Made by a program: the position numbers and the translations under genes
NCBI GenBank assembly: GCA_963696315.1
Contig: CAVOJU010000026.1
Span: 1 to 64,000 of the forward strand
Length of the DNA stretch: 64,000 nucleotides
DNA from: CAWKEY01 sp963696315
GTDB taxonomy: Bacteria > Pseudomonadota > Gammaproteobacteria > Methylococcales > Methylomonadaceae
Reading direction: 5' to 3'
In this document: positions 44,562-54,217 of the stretch, piece after piece
Layout of the letters: every line of letters starts with the position of its first letter
How positions within the stretch are numbered: position 1 is the first letter of the stretch
The notes under the pieces: model-generated
What the model was told of the DNA's origin: nothing
Database searches by the model: none
The model's input: the letters and a program-made list of their open reading frames with translations, nothing else

Positions 44562-45344
44562 TTACCGGTAATTGTGGCCATAGAATATTTCCGACATCTC
44601 TCTTTGGAGCTTGTTCTGAATCTCCGCTTTTTGCTCGTTGCTTAAGCTGCTTTCTTTCTCAAACAGATAATTCTCCAGCTCGGTTTCCTTAAGCATCATT
44701 TTGGTATGGAAAATGTTCTCCTGATAAACATTCACATCGATCATCTGATAGCTTTCTTGCGTATCCCTGGCAATATAATTCTGGATCGAAGTAATATTGT
44801 GATCGATATAATGCTTTTTACCTGAGATATCACGGGTAAAGCCACGCACCCGGTAATCCATGATGACAATATCCGACTCAAAACGGTGAATCAGATAATT
44901 CAGTGCCTTCAAGGGAGAAATCTGTCCACAGGTTGATACATCAATGTCAGCCCTGAACGTGCTGATGCCGTTGTCAGGGTGGCTTTCAGGGTAGGTGTGA
45001 ACGGTAATATGGCTTTTATCCAGATGCGCCAGCACCGTTTCCGGCAAAGGCCCTGGCGATTGCGTGTTCATGCTGGGCGGAGACGGCATATTACCCTCTG
45101 CAATCAGCATGGTCACACTGGCGCCCTGGGGGTCATAATCCTGATGAGCAATATTAAGGATTTGCGCGCCTATGATTTCAGCAACATCTTTAAGTATTTG
45201 CGTGAGCCGGTCAGCATTATAAGCTTCATCAATATAATCGATATACGTCTGTTGTTGTTCTGCCGGAGCATAACAGACGTCATAAATATTGAAACTCAGC
45301 GACTTTGTTAAATTGTTAAAGCCTTGTAATTGCAGTTTTTTCAA
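44562..45344 (-). CDS. speD: S-adenosylmethionine decarboxylase proenzyme (E. coli type)
   Basis: A 260-residue proenzyme that self-cleaves to give the pyruvoyl enzyme making decarboxylated SAM, the aminopropyl donor for spermidine. Ser111 in LDKSHITVHTYPESHPDNG is the cleavage site. The segment FRADIDVSTCGQISPLKALN and RGFTRDISGKKHYIDH are typical of the long gammaproteobacterial form. Its start lies four bases after the OsmC gene, so the two are co-transcribed. speE and speA are about 8-10 kb away. Confidence 0.95.
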   Translation of the reverse strand: MKKLQLQGFNNLTKSLSFNIYDVCYAPAEQQQTYIDYIDEAYNADRLTQILKDVAEIIGAQILNIAHQDYDPQGASVTMLIAEGNMPSPPSMNTQSPGPLPETVLAHLDKSHITVHTYPESHPDNGISTFRADIDVSTCGQISPLKALNYLIHRFESDIVIMDYRVRGFTRDISGKKHYIDHNITSIQNYIARDTQESYQMIDVNVYQENIFHTKMMLKETELENYLFEKESSLSNEQKAEIQNKLQREMSEIFYGHNYR

Positions 45345-45348
45345 TTCA

Positions 45349-45765
45349 TTAAACCTCTATAACTTCAAAATCATGGGTGATTGGCACTGCTTTGCTCAAC
45401 ATGATCGATGCGGAGCAATATTTTTCCGCCGATAAATTGACCGCCCGCTCCACCGCGGAGGCCTTCAGATTTCGGCCGCTGACAATAAAATGCAGATGTA
45501 TTTTGCTGAACACGCTGGGTATTGCGTCCACGCGTTCGGCAGAAACTTCAGCAACGCAGCTGACGATGTCATTTCTGCCTTTTTGTAAAATCTGCACCAC
45601 ATCAAATGATGAGCAGCCGCCCACACCCAGTAACAGCATTTCCATGGGGCGTATGCCCATGTTGCGGCCACCGTGATCGGGTGGGCCATCCATGACTACC
45701 GCATGGCCACTGCCAGTTTCGCCGACGAACATCGTGCCATCGACCCATTTGACTGTTGCTTGCAT
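45349..45765 (-). CDS. OsmC/YhfA-family protein
   Basis: A 138-residue OsmC-fold protein. RPMEMLLLGVGGCSSFDVVQ carries one conserved Cys, and AVNLSAEKYCSASIMLSKAV the second, as in YhfA-like members. OsmC proteins reduce organic peroxides via the Cys pair; the cellular substrate of this subgroup is uncertain. It is the first gene of a two-gene unit with speD. Confidence 0.8.
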   Translation of the reverse strand: MQATVKWVDGTMFVGETGSGHAVVMDGPPDHGGRNMGIRPMEMLLLGVGGCSSFDVVQILQKGRNDIVSCVAEVSAERVDAIPSVFSKIHLHFIVSGRNLKASAVERAVNLSAEKYCSASIMLSKAVPITHDFEVIEV

Positions 45766-45905
45766 TTTCTTCCCCGGATAAAAAAAGTGGCATAGGGTAG
45801 CACATAATGCACAATTTAAAGAGTTTATGTATTGATTTTTTTGTTAAAATCCGGCACTGTTAGCCAAATGCAATTGACACCATGGATATAGGATGAATTG
45901 TTACC

Positions 45906-46559
45906 ATGACCCATATTTCTCAAAAAGATAATTATAAAGAAGCGCTGGAACACTTTTTACACTATTGCCATACCAAGACCTATCCCGCCAAAACCACAAT
46001 CATCAGGCCTGGGGATACCGGAGACCGGATGTATTTTATTATTGATGGTTCAGTCAGCATTTGCGCGGAAGACGACGATGGCCATGAGCTGGTTTTAGCG
46101 TACGTCAATAAAAAAGAATTTCTCGGTGAAATTGGTGTTTTTAAGGCCACCGAAACCCGCAAGGTCAGTGTGAAAACCCGCAGCGAGTGCAATTTGGCCG
46201 AAATAGGCTACGAACGCTTCCGGCAGGTGTTAAAGAATGAATTGTTGCAATACGCTCCGGATTTACTGTTTATGTTGGGCGAACAATTATCAGCCCGGCT
46301 GTTGATTGCCAACCGTAAATTTTGTGATTTGGCCTTCATGGATGTCGAGGGGCGGATAGCGCGAACATTGCTTGATCTGTGCAAGGAGCCTGATGCCATG
46401 ACCCATCCCGATGGCATGCAGCTGCGCATAACACGCCAGGAAATCGGCCGCATCGTCGGCTGCTCAAGAGAAATGGCTGGGCGAGTGTTAAAAGAACTGG
46501 AAGAAAAGGAACTGATCACCGCGCACGGCAAAACCATTGTGGTGTTTGGTACGCGTTAA
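45906..46559 (+). CDS. crp: CRP/Vfr-type cAMP-responsive regulator
   Basis: A 217-residue protein: cyclic-nucleotide-binding domain with RPGDTGDRMYFIIDGSVSI and KKEFLGEIGVF (phosphate-binding loop GEIG-x-F; Arg in TETRKVSVKTRSECNLAEI), a long dimer helix, and the C-terminal winged helix RITRQEIGRIVGCSREMAGR with VLKELEEKELI. The recognition helix matches that of Vfr/CRP, predicting TGTGA-N6-TCACA type sites. Monocistronic and divergent from the OsmC-speD unit. Confidence 0.9.
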   Translation: MTHISQKDNYKEALEHFLHYCHTKTYPAKTTIIRPGDTGDRMYFIIDGSVSICAEDDDGHELVLAYVNKKEFLGEIGVFKATETRKVSVKTRSECNLAEIGYERFRQVLKNELLQYAPDLLFMLGEQLSARLLIANRKFCDLAFMDVEGRIARTLLDLCKEPDAMTHPDGMQLRITRQEIGRIVGCSREMAGRVLKELEEKELITAHGKTIVVFGTR

Positions 46560-46588
46560 AAAACGCTGCTTTTTATCAGCCGCAAACC

Positions 46589-47527
46589 TTACCGCGTCGA
46601 TGGCTTAACGCCATTGAGCCATGCGCCGGCAATCGGCTCGACAGCCTGTCCATCGCGGTTAGCAAATGTAAACGGTATGGAAACCAGCTCCATGCCTTTA
46701 TTAATCTGTACGGCAAAATGTAAATGCGGGCCGGAAGAAAATCCGGTATTGCCGGAATAGCCGATCAACTGCCCGGCAGTCACTCTCAAGCCTGGAAAAA
46801 CCTGGGCCTTTTCCAGTTCCAAATGTGCATAAATCGCCATTGAGCCATCATCGTGCAGAATCCGGATACTGTTTGCCTCAGCGCCGTAGGCTTTATTGGT
46901 GCCGCTTTTGAAAAAATCATTCTCGACTTCCACGACCATGCCCGCTTTGGCCGCATACACCGGCGTGCCGATAGGCATGACAATATCGACCGCATATTTA
47001 TTCTGCGCATCGGTGTGACTGAAACTGCCGCCAAAAGCCTGGGAAACCTGAAACGAGGCATCAGGAGCAATCGGCGGCAGATAGCTTTCGACCGCGCTGT
47101 AGTGCGTTAAAGGGCTGCCGATGGTGTAACGATATTGAAGGGTGTAGCGCCATGACTGATTTTGATCAATGCCGCCGACTTCAAACAGCGTGTCCGATTG
47201 TCCGGGTTCAATGACAAAGCGTTTTGGCAATGCTGGGGTGGTGCGGGCATTTTCCTGATCGGAAAAGTTGACCTCAACTTCCACAGGGCCTTCATAATCA
47301 TTGCGGATATAAAACTGCGGCTTGCGTTCTTGCCCTGACTGCAACAGCCAGACCAATTGTTTGCTGGCCACCTTAAGCTGCCTGACCGTAACCGGCTGCT
47401 CCGTTTTCGGCGGCTTATCGGTATAGTGAAAGACGCCTTGCTCATCCTGATATTTATAAAGTTTTTTAGCGCCGGCATTCACTGTACACAGGGATAACAG
47501 GATAAAAATTAGCCATGTTATTTTCAT
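46589..47527 (-). CDS. M23-family peptidase with DUF4124 N-terminus
   Basis: A 312-residue secreted protein: signal peptide (WLIFILLSLCTVNAGA), DUF4124 segment KKLYKYQDEQGVFHYTDKPP, a middle beta domain, then a LytM/M23 domain with HTDAQNKYAVDIVMPIGTPV (HxxxxxxxxD type), VYAAKAGMVVEV, and GPHLHFAVQ (HxH zinc site). Expected to be a peptidoglycan DD-endopeptidase or a regulator. ATG 47527 is chosen; the in-frame ATG at 47611 precedes the signal peptide. Confidence 0.85.
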   Translation of the reverse strand: MKITWLIFILLSLCTVNAGAKKLYKYQDEQGVFHYTDKPPKTEQPVTVRQLKVASKQLVWLLQSGQERKPQFYIRNDYEGPVEVEVNFSDQENARTTPALPKRFVIEPGQSDTLFEVGGIDQNQSWRYTLQYRYTIGSPLTHYSAVESYLPPIAPDASFQVSQAFGGSFSHTDAQNKYAVDIVMPIGTPVYAAKAGMVVEVENDFFKSGTNKAYGAEANSIRILHDDGSMAIYAHLELEKAQVFPGLRVTAGQLIGYSGNTGFSSGPHLHFAVQINKGMELVSIPFTFANRDGQAVEPIAGAWLNGVKPSTR

Positions 47528-47645
47528 TTTAAGGATCCTAATCTGCTTTGCGTTTGCCGCATTGTGCTTGAGTTGCCAGGGTATGGCAATAAAGCCAAGT
47601 CGGCATTGCATGGAATTTCAAGGCTTGGCTTCTTCAAACAATTGC

Positions 47646-48362
47646 CTAAAAATCAATCAGCCAGCACTCGGGAAAATACTGAGTGATCAGATAGGCGCCC
47701 AGATTTATCCACTGAACTTCCCCGTCCAATATGGCTGAATCGGAGGTAATGGCAAGCCGGTGACTGCTGAGAATGGCCTGATCCGGGTTTTCAATTAACG
47801 CTGTCTGCCAGTTCCAGTGCTGGGTCTTGGCGATGTCCCGGACCAGCCCGGCAAGCTGTCCGCTGTTGGAGACGGGCTTGTCAAACAACCACAGCACGTC
47901 GCCAGGATTGAAAGCTTGCAGTGCATGACCGATGAGTTCAACCGCCTGCCGGGTTTCGAGCACCTGCCGGTAAGTCCCGTGTACACCGGCAATATCGCGT
48001 ATGCAACCATCGCAGCAACGCAGTAATAATCCGCCCGCCATAGCCGTCTCAATAGTAATAATCAGATTAAATCCGTCAATGACCAGGGACTGATCCTTGA
48101 TGCATGCAATCGGCAGGCACTTGGTTTTTCTTGACTCCCGGCTGGCGCTTGAGCAGGCTGCCCTGGAAATGGCCAGACGTTGACGCATTGTCAGCTGATG
48201 ATGGTCGCCTACCAGTTGCATAACCGAATGTCGCGCATAGCCGCGATCAAGCAGCCAGCAGAATTCAACAACCGCAGCACGTAAATGCAGCAATTGTTCG
48301 CCGCCGAATAAGGCTTTGTCATGCAGATGCGCGCCGCGATGTCTTTGCTCGTGGGTATTCAT
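47646..48362 (-). CDS. DUF434-domain protein
   Basis: A 238-residue protein of the DUF434 type (KALFGGEQLLHLRAAVVEFC; LLDRGYARHSVMQLVGDHHQ). A nucleotide- or nuclease-like second half follows (VIDGFNLIITIETAMAGGLL; GHALQAFNPGDVLWLFDKPV; LIENPDQAILSSHRLAITSD). No function is established. Cysteines at LLRCCDGCIRD may bind metal. No signal peptide. Confidence 0.7.
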   Translation of the reverse strand: MNTHEQRHRGAHLHDKALFGGEQLLHLRAAVVEFCWLLDRGYARHSVMQLVGDHHQLTMRQRLAISRAACSSASRESRKTKCLPIACIKDQSLVIDGFNLIITIETAMAGGLLLRCCDGCIRDIAGVHGTYRQVLETRQAVELIGHALQAFNPGDVLWLFDKPVSNSGQLAGLVRDIAKTQHWNWQTALIENPDQAILSSHRLAITSDSAILDGEVQWINLGAYLITQYFPECWLIDF

Positions 48363-48774
48363 ATCATCAGGATATTGCGCTTGGTAAAAATTCAGAACCT
48401 ACCTTGTGGACCTTATATTCCAAAATACGCTTCAATTCTGTCAAAGGCCAGATAGATGATCTCTTCCGAGACACAATAAGCCATTCTTGCGTGATGTTCT
48501 ACCGATGGAGCAAACTCATTGCCGGCGGTAATGGCCGCTTTTGCTTCATTGAAGGGTTGCGCCATTCAACGCTAGCGAAAGTTTAGTATAAGCGAATTCC
48601 CCCACTGGTTGTTGTCATGATGAAAGCTCTTATGAGCAAGAAAAGCTGATGCAATATTGCTGCTTGTATTTACAAGCGGATTCGGCGTATTGTCGAAAAC
48701 CAATAAAACTGGAACGAAATCAGGGGCCCACTACGCGCAACACGGTGTTTGCGCCATCCGGCTTGCCCTGCTTG
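48363..48774. other. intergenic DNA, nothing recognised
   Basis: About 410 bp between two leftward genes, with no convincing ORF or RNA. Confidence 0.4.
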
Positions 48775-50118
48775 CTAAACCAGGTTTTTTTGTTTCAGGA
48801 ACGCTTCGACGAGGCTGCCCAGTCCGGGCTCACCGATTTCGGCGAACTCATAACGCGCGCGGACTACCGGTTTGTTGATGTCAATAAGGGTCGCCAGGTC
48901 GCAGGGTGTGGCAATCACGACAACATCGGCCTCAGCCGCATTGAGGGTGGCTTGCAGCGCTTGCAGCTGGGAAGGGCGATAGCCCACGGCAGGCAGTACC
49001 TTGCCAATGTGCGGGTATTGCCTGAAGACCTCTGCGATTTCATTGACCGCAGAACTGCGGGGATCGACTATTTCTGCGGCCTGGGCCTGGGTCGCAGCCA
49101 CATAGCCGGCCCCATAGGGCATGCCGCCGTGGGTAATGCTGGGCCCATCCTCGACAACAATGACCCGCTTGCCCCGAACCTGTTCAGGGTTAGTCAACCG
49201 TACCAGTGAAGCGCTGCGGAGGATGGGGGCGCCGGGATTAATTTTGTGGGCCGTGTCAGTGACGCTTTGAATGTCCGCATCCGAAGCCGAGTTTACTTTG
49301 CCTATGAGGATGATGTCAGCCATGCGCAGCACGGCTTCGCCGGGATGGTGACTGGTTTCATGGCCAGGCCGAAGCGGATCGATCAAAACGATGTGCAGAT
49401 CGGGACGAATGAAAGAAAAGTCGTTGTTGCCGCCATCCCACAGGATGATGTCGGCCTCTTTTTCGGCAAGCGCCACAATCCGGGCGTAATCGATGCCGGC
49501 ATAGACACTATTGCCGAGCGCCAGATGAGGCTCGTACTCTTCACGCTCTTCAATCGTACAGTTGGCAATGTCCAGATCCGCCCTGCTTGAAAATCGCTGC
49601 ACAGCTTGTTTTTCGAGGTCGCCATACGGCATCGGATGCCGAATGACGGCGACCTTTAGGCCTCGCTCCTTCAAAAACTTTGACAGCCATTGACTCGTTT
49701 GCGACTTCCCGCAGCCGGTCCGAACCGCGCAACAGGCGATAACAGGCACGCTTGCATCCAACTGGGTCCGCCGGGGACCGAGCAAGACAAAATCTGCGCC
49801 ACTAGCCAGCACAATGGATGCCTTGTGCATCACTTGCTCATGAGCAACATCACTGTAAGCAAAGATGACCTGATCGATATGCCGGGCTCGACATAGTGCT
49901 TCAAGCCCGGTTTCTTCGACAATCGGAATGCCTTCGGGGTAATGTTTGCCGGCCAGCGAGGGTGGATAACAGCGGCCCGCAATATCGGGAATTTGGCTTG
50001 CCGTAAAGGCGACGACTTCGCTAGCCGGATCATCGCGATAGACCCGGTTAAAGTTATGAAAGTCGCGCCCGGCAGCGCCCATAATCACGATTTTTGTGCG
50101 TTTTTGTGTCTCCGCCAT
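48775..50118 (-). CDS. cyclic 2,3-diphosphoglycerate synthetase-like GTPase
   Basis: A 447-residue protein that matches the cDPGS-like family: KIVIMGAAGRDFHNFNRVYR at the N-terminus, P-loop ACCAVRTGCGKSQTSQ, ILWDGGNNDFSFIRPDLHIV and EDGPSITHGGMPYGAGYVAA. In methanogens the enzyme makes cyclic 2,3-bisphosphoglycerate. In bacteria the product is unproven, so the name is by homology. It is followed leftward by 410 bp without genes; 66 bp upstream lies the CBS gene on the same strand. Confidence 0.8.
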   Translation of the reverse strand: MAETQKRTKIVIMGAAGRDFHNFNRVYRDDPASEVVAFTASQIPDIAGRCYPPSLAGKHYPEGIPIVEETGLEALCRARHIDQVIFAYSDVAHEQVMHKASIVLASGADFVLLGPRRTQLDASVPVIACCAVRTGCGKSQTSQWLSKFLKERGLKVAVIRHPMPYGDLEKQAVQRFSSRADLDIANCTIEEREEYEPHLALGNSVYAGIDYARIVALAEKEADIILWDGGNNDFSFIRPDLHIVLIDPLRPGHETSHHPGEAVLRMADIILIGKVNSASDADIQSVTDTAHKINPGAPILRSASLVRLTNPEQVRGKRVIVVEDGPSITHGGMPYGAGYVAATQAQAAEIVDPRSSAVNEIAEVFRQYPHIGKVLPAVGYRPSQLQALQATLNAAEADVVVIATPCDLATLIDINKPVVRARYEFAEIGEPGLGSLVEAFLKQKNLV

Positions 50119-50184
50119 AAAAAGCTCCGGTCAGTCAGTTGACGTGCTCACAGAGCAGCTGATTCTACGAAGCTTGCAGGCTGA

Positions 50185-50634
50185 TTAAAGCTTTGTTTTC
50201 GCCTCGCGCTCCAGTTCGCGCGGAGCGACCTTGGCCAGCACCGTCAACTCTTCGGCCAGAAGATCAAGAATATCGTCAGCCGCGACAATCCCTATCAGTC
50301 CGTCTTGCGCATCGACAACGGGAATGCGGCGTATGCCCTTGGTGCGCATCAGCCGGATCGTTTCAAATATGCCGTCTTTTTCCTGCACACTGACCAGTTG
50401 CGGGCTCATGATGTCACCCACGCTGAAATCATCAAGATCCAGGGAGGGGGCAATAATCTGGATGACGATATCGCGATCGGTAACAATGCCGACCGGCACT
50501 AGCTTGCCGTTAATTTCATCCACGACTACCACATCCCCGACATGGTGCTGGCGCATCAGCTGCGCCACTTCCGGGATACTCATTTCTCGTGTGGCATATA
50601 CGACTTCTCTGTTGCAAAATTCACTGATAGACAT
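50185..50634 (-). CDS. two-CBS-domain protein
   Basis: A 149-residue protein consisting of a CBS pair: IPEVAQLMRQHHVGDVVVVD with VGIVTDRDIVIQI, then VGDIMSPQLVSVQEKD with VVDAQDGLIGIVAADDILDL. CBS pairs bind adenosyl nucleotides and usually regulate a partner. The position upstream of the cDPGS-like gene suggests a common transcript. Confidence 0.85.
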   Translation of the reverse strand: MSISEFCNREVVYATREMSIPEVAQLMRQHHVGDVVVVDEINGKLVPVGIVTDRDIVIQIIAPSLDLDDFSVGDIMSPQLVSVQEKDGIFETIRLMRTKGIRRIPVVDAQDGLIGIVAADDILDLLAEELTVLAKVAPRELEREAKTKL

Positions 50635-50830
50635 AGGTTATTTCCTCTCAATTAAATAAAATCAAATCGCTGGCAAGTTATCATGGAAGCCAGTTTCAGC
50701 ATAGAATATTTGGCAGCGGGAGAGTGAGCAAGGGCGGCCACAGCGCTGGCAATGGTTATTTTAATTTGCATATTCTATACTGCCCATCAATGCTTTACTT
50801 CTATACAGCATGAATTCATGGAGATGCACA

Positions 50831-51424
50831 GTGAACAGCGTAGTAGAACGACTTCGGCAACATTATACCGTAGCGGATTACCTAAATTGGCCGGAGGACG
50901 AGCGCTGGGAATTGATCGGTGGCACAGCCTATAACATGAGCCCGGCGCCGGCTATCAAGCATCAAAAAATAGCGGGTCGAGTGTATAGCCGTCTCGAACA
51001 AAGGCTAAATGGCAAATCCTGTATGCCATTTGTCGCACCGGTAGACGTCATCTTGTCAGACGACGATGTCGTGCAGCCGGATGTGCTGGTCGTGTGTGAC
51101 CCCGTTAAAATCGCCGAAAAAAATATCCAGGGCGCGCCCGATTTGGTGGTTGAAGTGCTGTCGCCCGGCACCGCGCTAAAAGACCTGCGTGAAAAGAAAA
51201 ATCTCTATGAACGTTCCGGCGTGCGCGAATATGTCGTGATTGATCCCCTGGAAGAATATGTGCAACGCTTCTGGCTGCAAAGCGATGGCCAGTATGGTGC
51301 TGGCGACATTTTAGGCGCTCGTGAAGTTTTGGTATTACGGAGTTTGCCCGATATCGAACTGCCGATGTGGGAAATATTTGAGTTGGAACCACCTGAAAGC
51401 GAGAACGCTGGCGTTCAAGTGTAG
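50831..51424 (+). CDS. Uma2-family (DUF820) PD-(D/E)XK nuclease-like protein
   Basis: A 197-residue protein: YTVADYLNWPEDERWELIGG, VVQPDVLVVCD, PDLVVEVLSPGTALKDLREK and YERSGVREYVVIDPLEEYVQ, the typical Uma2/DUF820 core with D...EVLS as candidate catalytic positions. GTG 50831 is preferred because GGAG lies 9 bases upstream; ATG 50810 would add seven residues. These genes are common as solitary, often mobile, cargo; role unknown. Confidence 0.8.
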   Translation: MNSVVERLRQHYTVADYLNWPEDERWELIGGTAYNMSPAPAIKHQKIAGRVYSRLEQRLNGKSCMPFVAPVDVILSDDDVVQPDVLVVCDPVKIAEKNIQGAPDLVVEVLSPGTALKDLREKKNLYERSGVREYVVIDPLEEYVQRFWLQSDGQYGAGDILGAREVLVLRSLPDIELPMWEIFELEPPESENAGVQV

Positions 51425-51439
51425 TCACTGCTCCGCTCT

Positions 51440-52294
51440 TCACCGACGTTTCAAGCGATATAGCGCCGAAATATCCTCATCGCCAAAGCCCTCGGCCATC
51501 AGTTTTGCATAATCGGCAACCGTGCTGTCCGTCAGCGGAATGGCGGCGCCGATGTGCTTGGCCATGTGCTGGCAGATTTTCAGGTCCTTATGGTGCAGCG
51601 CCAGTTTAAAGCCGGGGATAAAAGTGCCCTGCGTCATCGTGAGGCCGCGATGATCGAGAAACCAGTTGCCTGCCGCGCCGCCGGCAATCACTTCAATGAC
51701 TTTGTCCATCGGCAGACCCTGAGCCTGACCGAAGGCCAGCGCTTCGGTGACAGCCTGATTGATGCCGGCGGCCATGATCTGGTTAACGGCTTTGGTTGCC
51801 TGTCCTGAGCCGGTCGGCCCCATGTGCATGACGCGTGCGGTCATCGCATCCAGCACCGGGCGGACTTTTTCCAGCGTTTCGGCATCGCCGCCGACCATCA
51901 TCGCCAAGGTGCCGTTCCTGGCGCCTTCGACGCCGCCGGACACCGGCGCATCCAGAAAGGCGACGTGTTTTTCAGCCAGTTTGGCGGCAGCCTTTTTCGC
52001 CGTTTCACTGCTGACCGTGGACATATCGACGACGACACTGCCGGGTTTAGCGCCCTCGGCAATCAACTTGACCATAGCCAACACATCCTGGTCGGCGGAA
52101 ACACAGATCAGGATCACGTCGACCGCGGCGGCCAATTGGGCAGGATCGCTACAAGCCCTTGTCTTAAGCTCTTCCGCCAGAGCCTGCGCCTTGGCCCCGG
52201 TGCGATTGTAAACGGCGCTTAAAAAGCCGGCTTTGGCGAGATTTCTGGCCATGCCCACACCCATTGCGCCCAAGCCGATCATGCCTGCTTTCAT
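51440..52294 (-). CDS. 3-hydroxyisobutyrate dehydrogenase family reductase (GarR/GlxR-like)
   Basis: A 284-residue NAD(P)-dependent beta-hydroxyacid dehydrogenase: Rossmann motif MIGLGAMGVGMARNLAKAGF, substrate loop FLDAPVSGGVEGARNGTLAM, catalytic Lys in GSGQATKAVNQIMAAG and C-terminal KDLKICQHMAKHIGAAIPLT. Likely substrates are tartronate semialdehyde, succinic semialdehyde or glyoxylate; these cannot be told apart here. One base separates it from speA on the same strand. Confidence 0.85.
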   Translation of the reverse strand: MKAGMIGLGAMGVGMARNLAKAGFLSAVYNRTGAKAQALAEELKTRACSDPAQLAAAVDVILICVSADQDVLAMVKLIAEGAKPGSVVVDMSTVSSETAKKAAAKLAEKHVAFLDAPVSGGVEGARNGTLAMMVGGDAETLEKVRPVLDAMTARVMHMGPTGSGQATKAVNQIMAAGINQAVTEALAFGQAQGLPMDKVIEVIAGGAAGNWFLDHRGLTMTQGTFIPGFKLALHHKDLKICQHMAKHIGAAIPLTDSTVADYAKLMAEGFGDEDISALYRLKRR

Positions 52295-52295
52295 G

Positions 52296-54134
52296 TCAGC
52301 GCTCCAGATAGGTATAGGCGATCAGGCCGGCATCCAGCTCTTGTTCATAAGCCTGGCGCTGTCCGGCGCTGATGTCGCTGCGCGCCAGTTTGTCGCGGAA
52401 GGCGGCTTTGAGTTCTTCGGGATTGATGTGCACATAATCCAGCAAGTCGCCGACATGTTCGCCTTCCAGAAAATCGGAAAAATGGTAGCCGTTGGCGTCC
52501 AGTTCGATATTGATGGAATGGGTGTCGCCGAACAGGTTATGCATATCGCCCAAAATTTCCTGATAGGCGCCGACCATGAAAAAACCGATTAGATAAGGTT
52601 CGTTGAGATCAATTGCATGTACGGCCAGCGTGGTTTCGATGTTTTGGCCGTCGATGTATTGATCGATGCGGCCGTCCGAATCGCAGGTTAAATCCTGCAA
52701 GACCGCGCGCCGTGTCGGCTGCTCGTTAAGCCGGTGAATCGGCATGATCGGAAAAATCTGGTCGATGCCCCAGATGTCGGGCAAGGATTGGAACAGCGAG
52801 AAATTGCAAAACACCTTATCGGCCAGCTTCTCGTTGAGCTCCTGCAGAATGACGGATTGGCTGTGATTGTTGGGATTAAGGTTGTTTTTAATCTGCTGGA
52901 AAACCTGAACATAATGCTGCTCCGCCTCGGCCAGACCGGTCAGGCTGAGTTTGCCCTGGGCAAAGGCGTTGCGCGCCTCGGCCAGATTAAACTGGGCATC
53001 ATGATATTGTTCGGCCAGATTATGCCGCGAAGGCAAAGCCAGCGCCTCGCTTGCTTGGTCATAAACCGATTCAATATCGGTCACGTTGGTAATGAGTACC
53101 GCATGGTGCGCGGTCAAGGCGCGGCCGGACTCGGTAATGATATGGGGATGGGCAATGCCGTGTTCGCTGCAGATGTCGGCAAAGCTGCGCACAATATTCT
53201 GCGCGTATTCATCCATGCTGTAATTGATCGAACATTCACGGCGCGAGCGGCTGCCGTCATAATCGACACCCAGACCGCCGCCGGCATCGACGGTATCGAT
53301 GGCCGCGCCCAGTTTGTGCAGCTCGGTATAGAACTGGCCGGCTTCTTTTAATGCCACTTTAATATCGTGGATATTGGCAATCTGCGAGCCCATGTGAAAA
53401 TGCATCAGCTTCAGAGTGTCCAGCAAATCAGCCTGCTGAAGGCGTTCGATCAGTTGCAGCAATTCGCTGGCATGAAAGCCGAATTTGGATTTTTCGCCGC
53501 CGCTGTTTTGCCATTTGCCCGCGCTGATGCTGGACAGCCGCACCCTGACGCCCAATAGCGGTTTGATAGCCAGTTGCTGCGCTTCGTGCAGGATCATTTC
53601 CAGTTCAGACGGCTTTTCGATGACGATATAAACCTGCAAACCCATGCGCAAGCCAATCAGCGCAAAGCGGATATAGGCCCGATCCTTATAGCCGTTGCAG
53701 ACGATCAGGCCGTGTTTGGATAAGGCCAGAATGGCCAGTAATTCCGGTTTGCTGCCGGCCTCAAGACCCACGTGTTCGCCCGCCAGAATGCCTTCAATGA
53801 CTTTGCGTTGCTGATTGACCTTGATCGGATAAACCGGCGTATAAGTGCCTGCATAATCATGGTTGGCGCAGGCTTTCTTGAAGGCATTATGCAGCTGGGC
53901 GACGCGATTTTTTAAAATGTCGGTAAAACGCACCAGCACCGGCAGCGACAAATTGTTTTCGCTTAATGACCGGGCAATCTCATACAAATCCAGTTCGACG
54001 TTTTGATCCGGGCAGGGCCTGACGGATACGTGCCCGGCTTGATTAATGGCAAAAAAACCATCTCCCCAGTTATTGATCGAGTAGGTTTCTGCCGATTGTT
54101 CGATGGTCCACGATGTTGCTTGCTTGGATCGCAC
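52296..54134 (-). CDS. speA: biosynthetic arginine decarboxylase
   Basis: A 612-residue PLP enzyme converting arginine to agmatine for polyamine synthesis. TYTPVYPIKVNQQRKVIEGI contains the PLP lysine; HFHMGSQIANI, DAGGGLGVDYDGS and ESGRALTAHHAVLI are cofactor and substrate motifs; YNFSLFQS-like CNFSLFQSLPDIWGIDQIFP is near the C-terminus. It starts at GTG 54134. Divergent from speE with about 80 bp between, so the two may share control. Confidence 0.95.
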   Translation of the reverse strand: MRSKQATSWTIEQSAETYSINNWGDGFFAINQAGHVSVRPCPDQNVELDLYEIARSLSENNLSLPVLVRFTDILKNRVAQLHNAFKKACANHDYAGTYTPVYPIKVNQQRKVIEGILAGEHVGLEAGSKPELLAILALSKHGLIVCNGYKDRAYIRFALIGLRMGLQVYIVIEKPSELEMILHEAQQLAIKPLLGVRVRLSSISAGKWQNSGGEKSKFGFHASELLQLIERLQQADLLDTLKLMHFHMGSQIANIHDIKVALKEAGQFYTELHKLGAAIDTVDAGGGLGVDYDGSRSRRECSINYSMDEYAQNIVRSFADICSEHGIAHPHIITESGRALTAHHAVLITNVTDIESVYDQASEALALPSRHNLAEQYHDAQFNLAEARNAFAQGKLSLTGLAEAEQHYVQVFQQIKNNLNPNNHSQSVILQELNEKLADKVFCNFSLFQSLPDIWGIDQIFPIMPIHRLNEQPTRRAVLQDLTCDSDGRIDQYIDGQNIETTLAVHAIDLNEPYLIGFFMVGAYQEILGDMHNLFGDTHSINIELDANGYHFSDFLEGEHVGDLLDYVHINPEELKAAFRDKLARSDISAGQRQAYEQELDAGLIAYTYLER

Positions 54135-54217
54135 GAGTTGAGCCTCACTATCTATGTGTCACAAGATTCTAATATAATGCCGCTATTCTAATCTTTTTCT
54201 CAACAGGACACCCTATC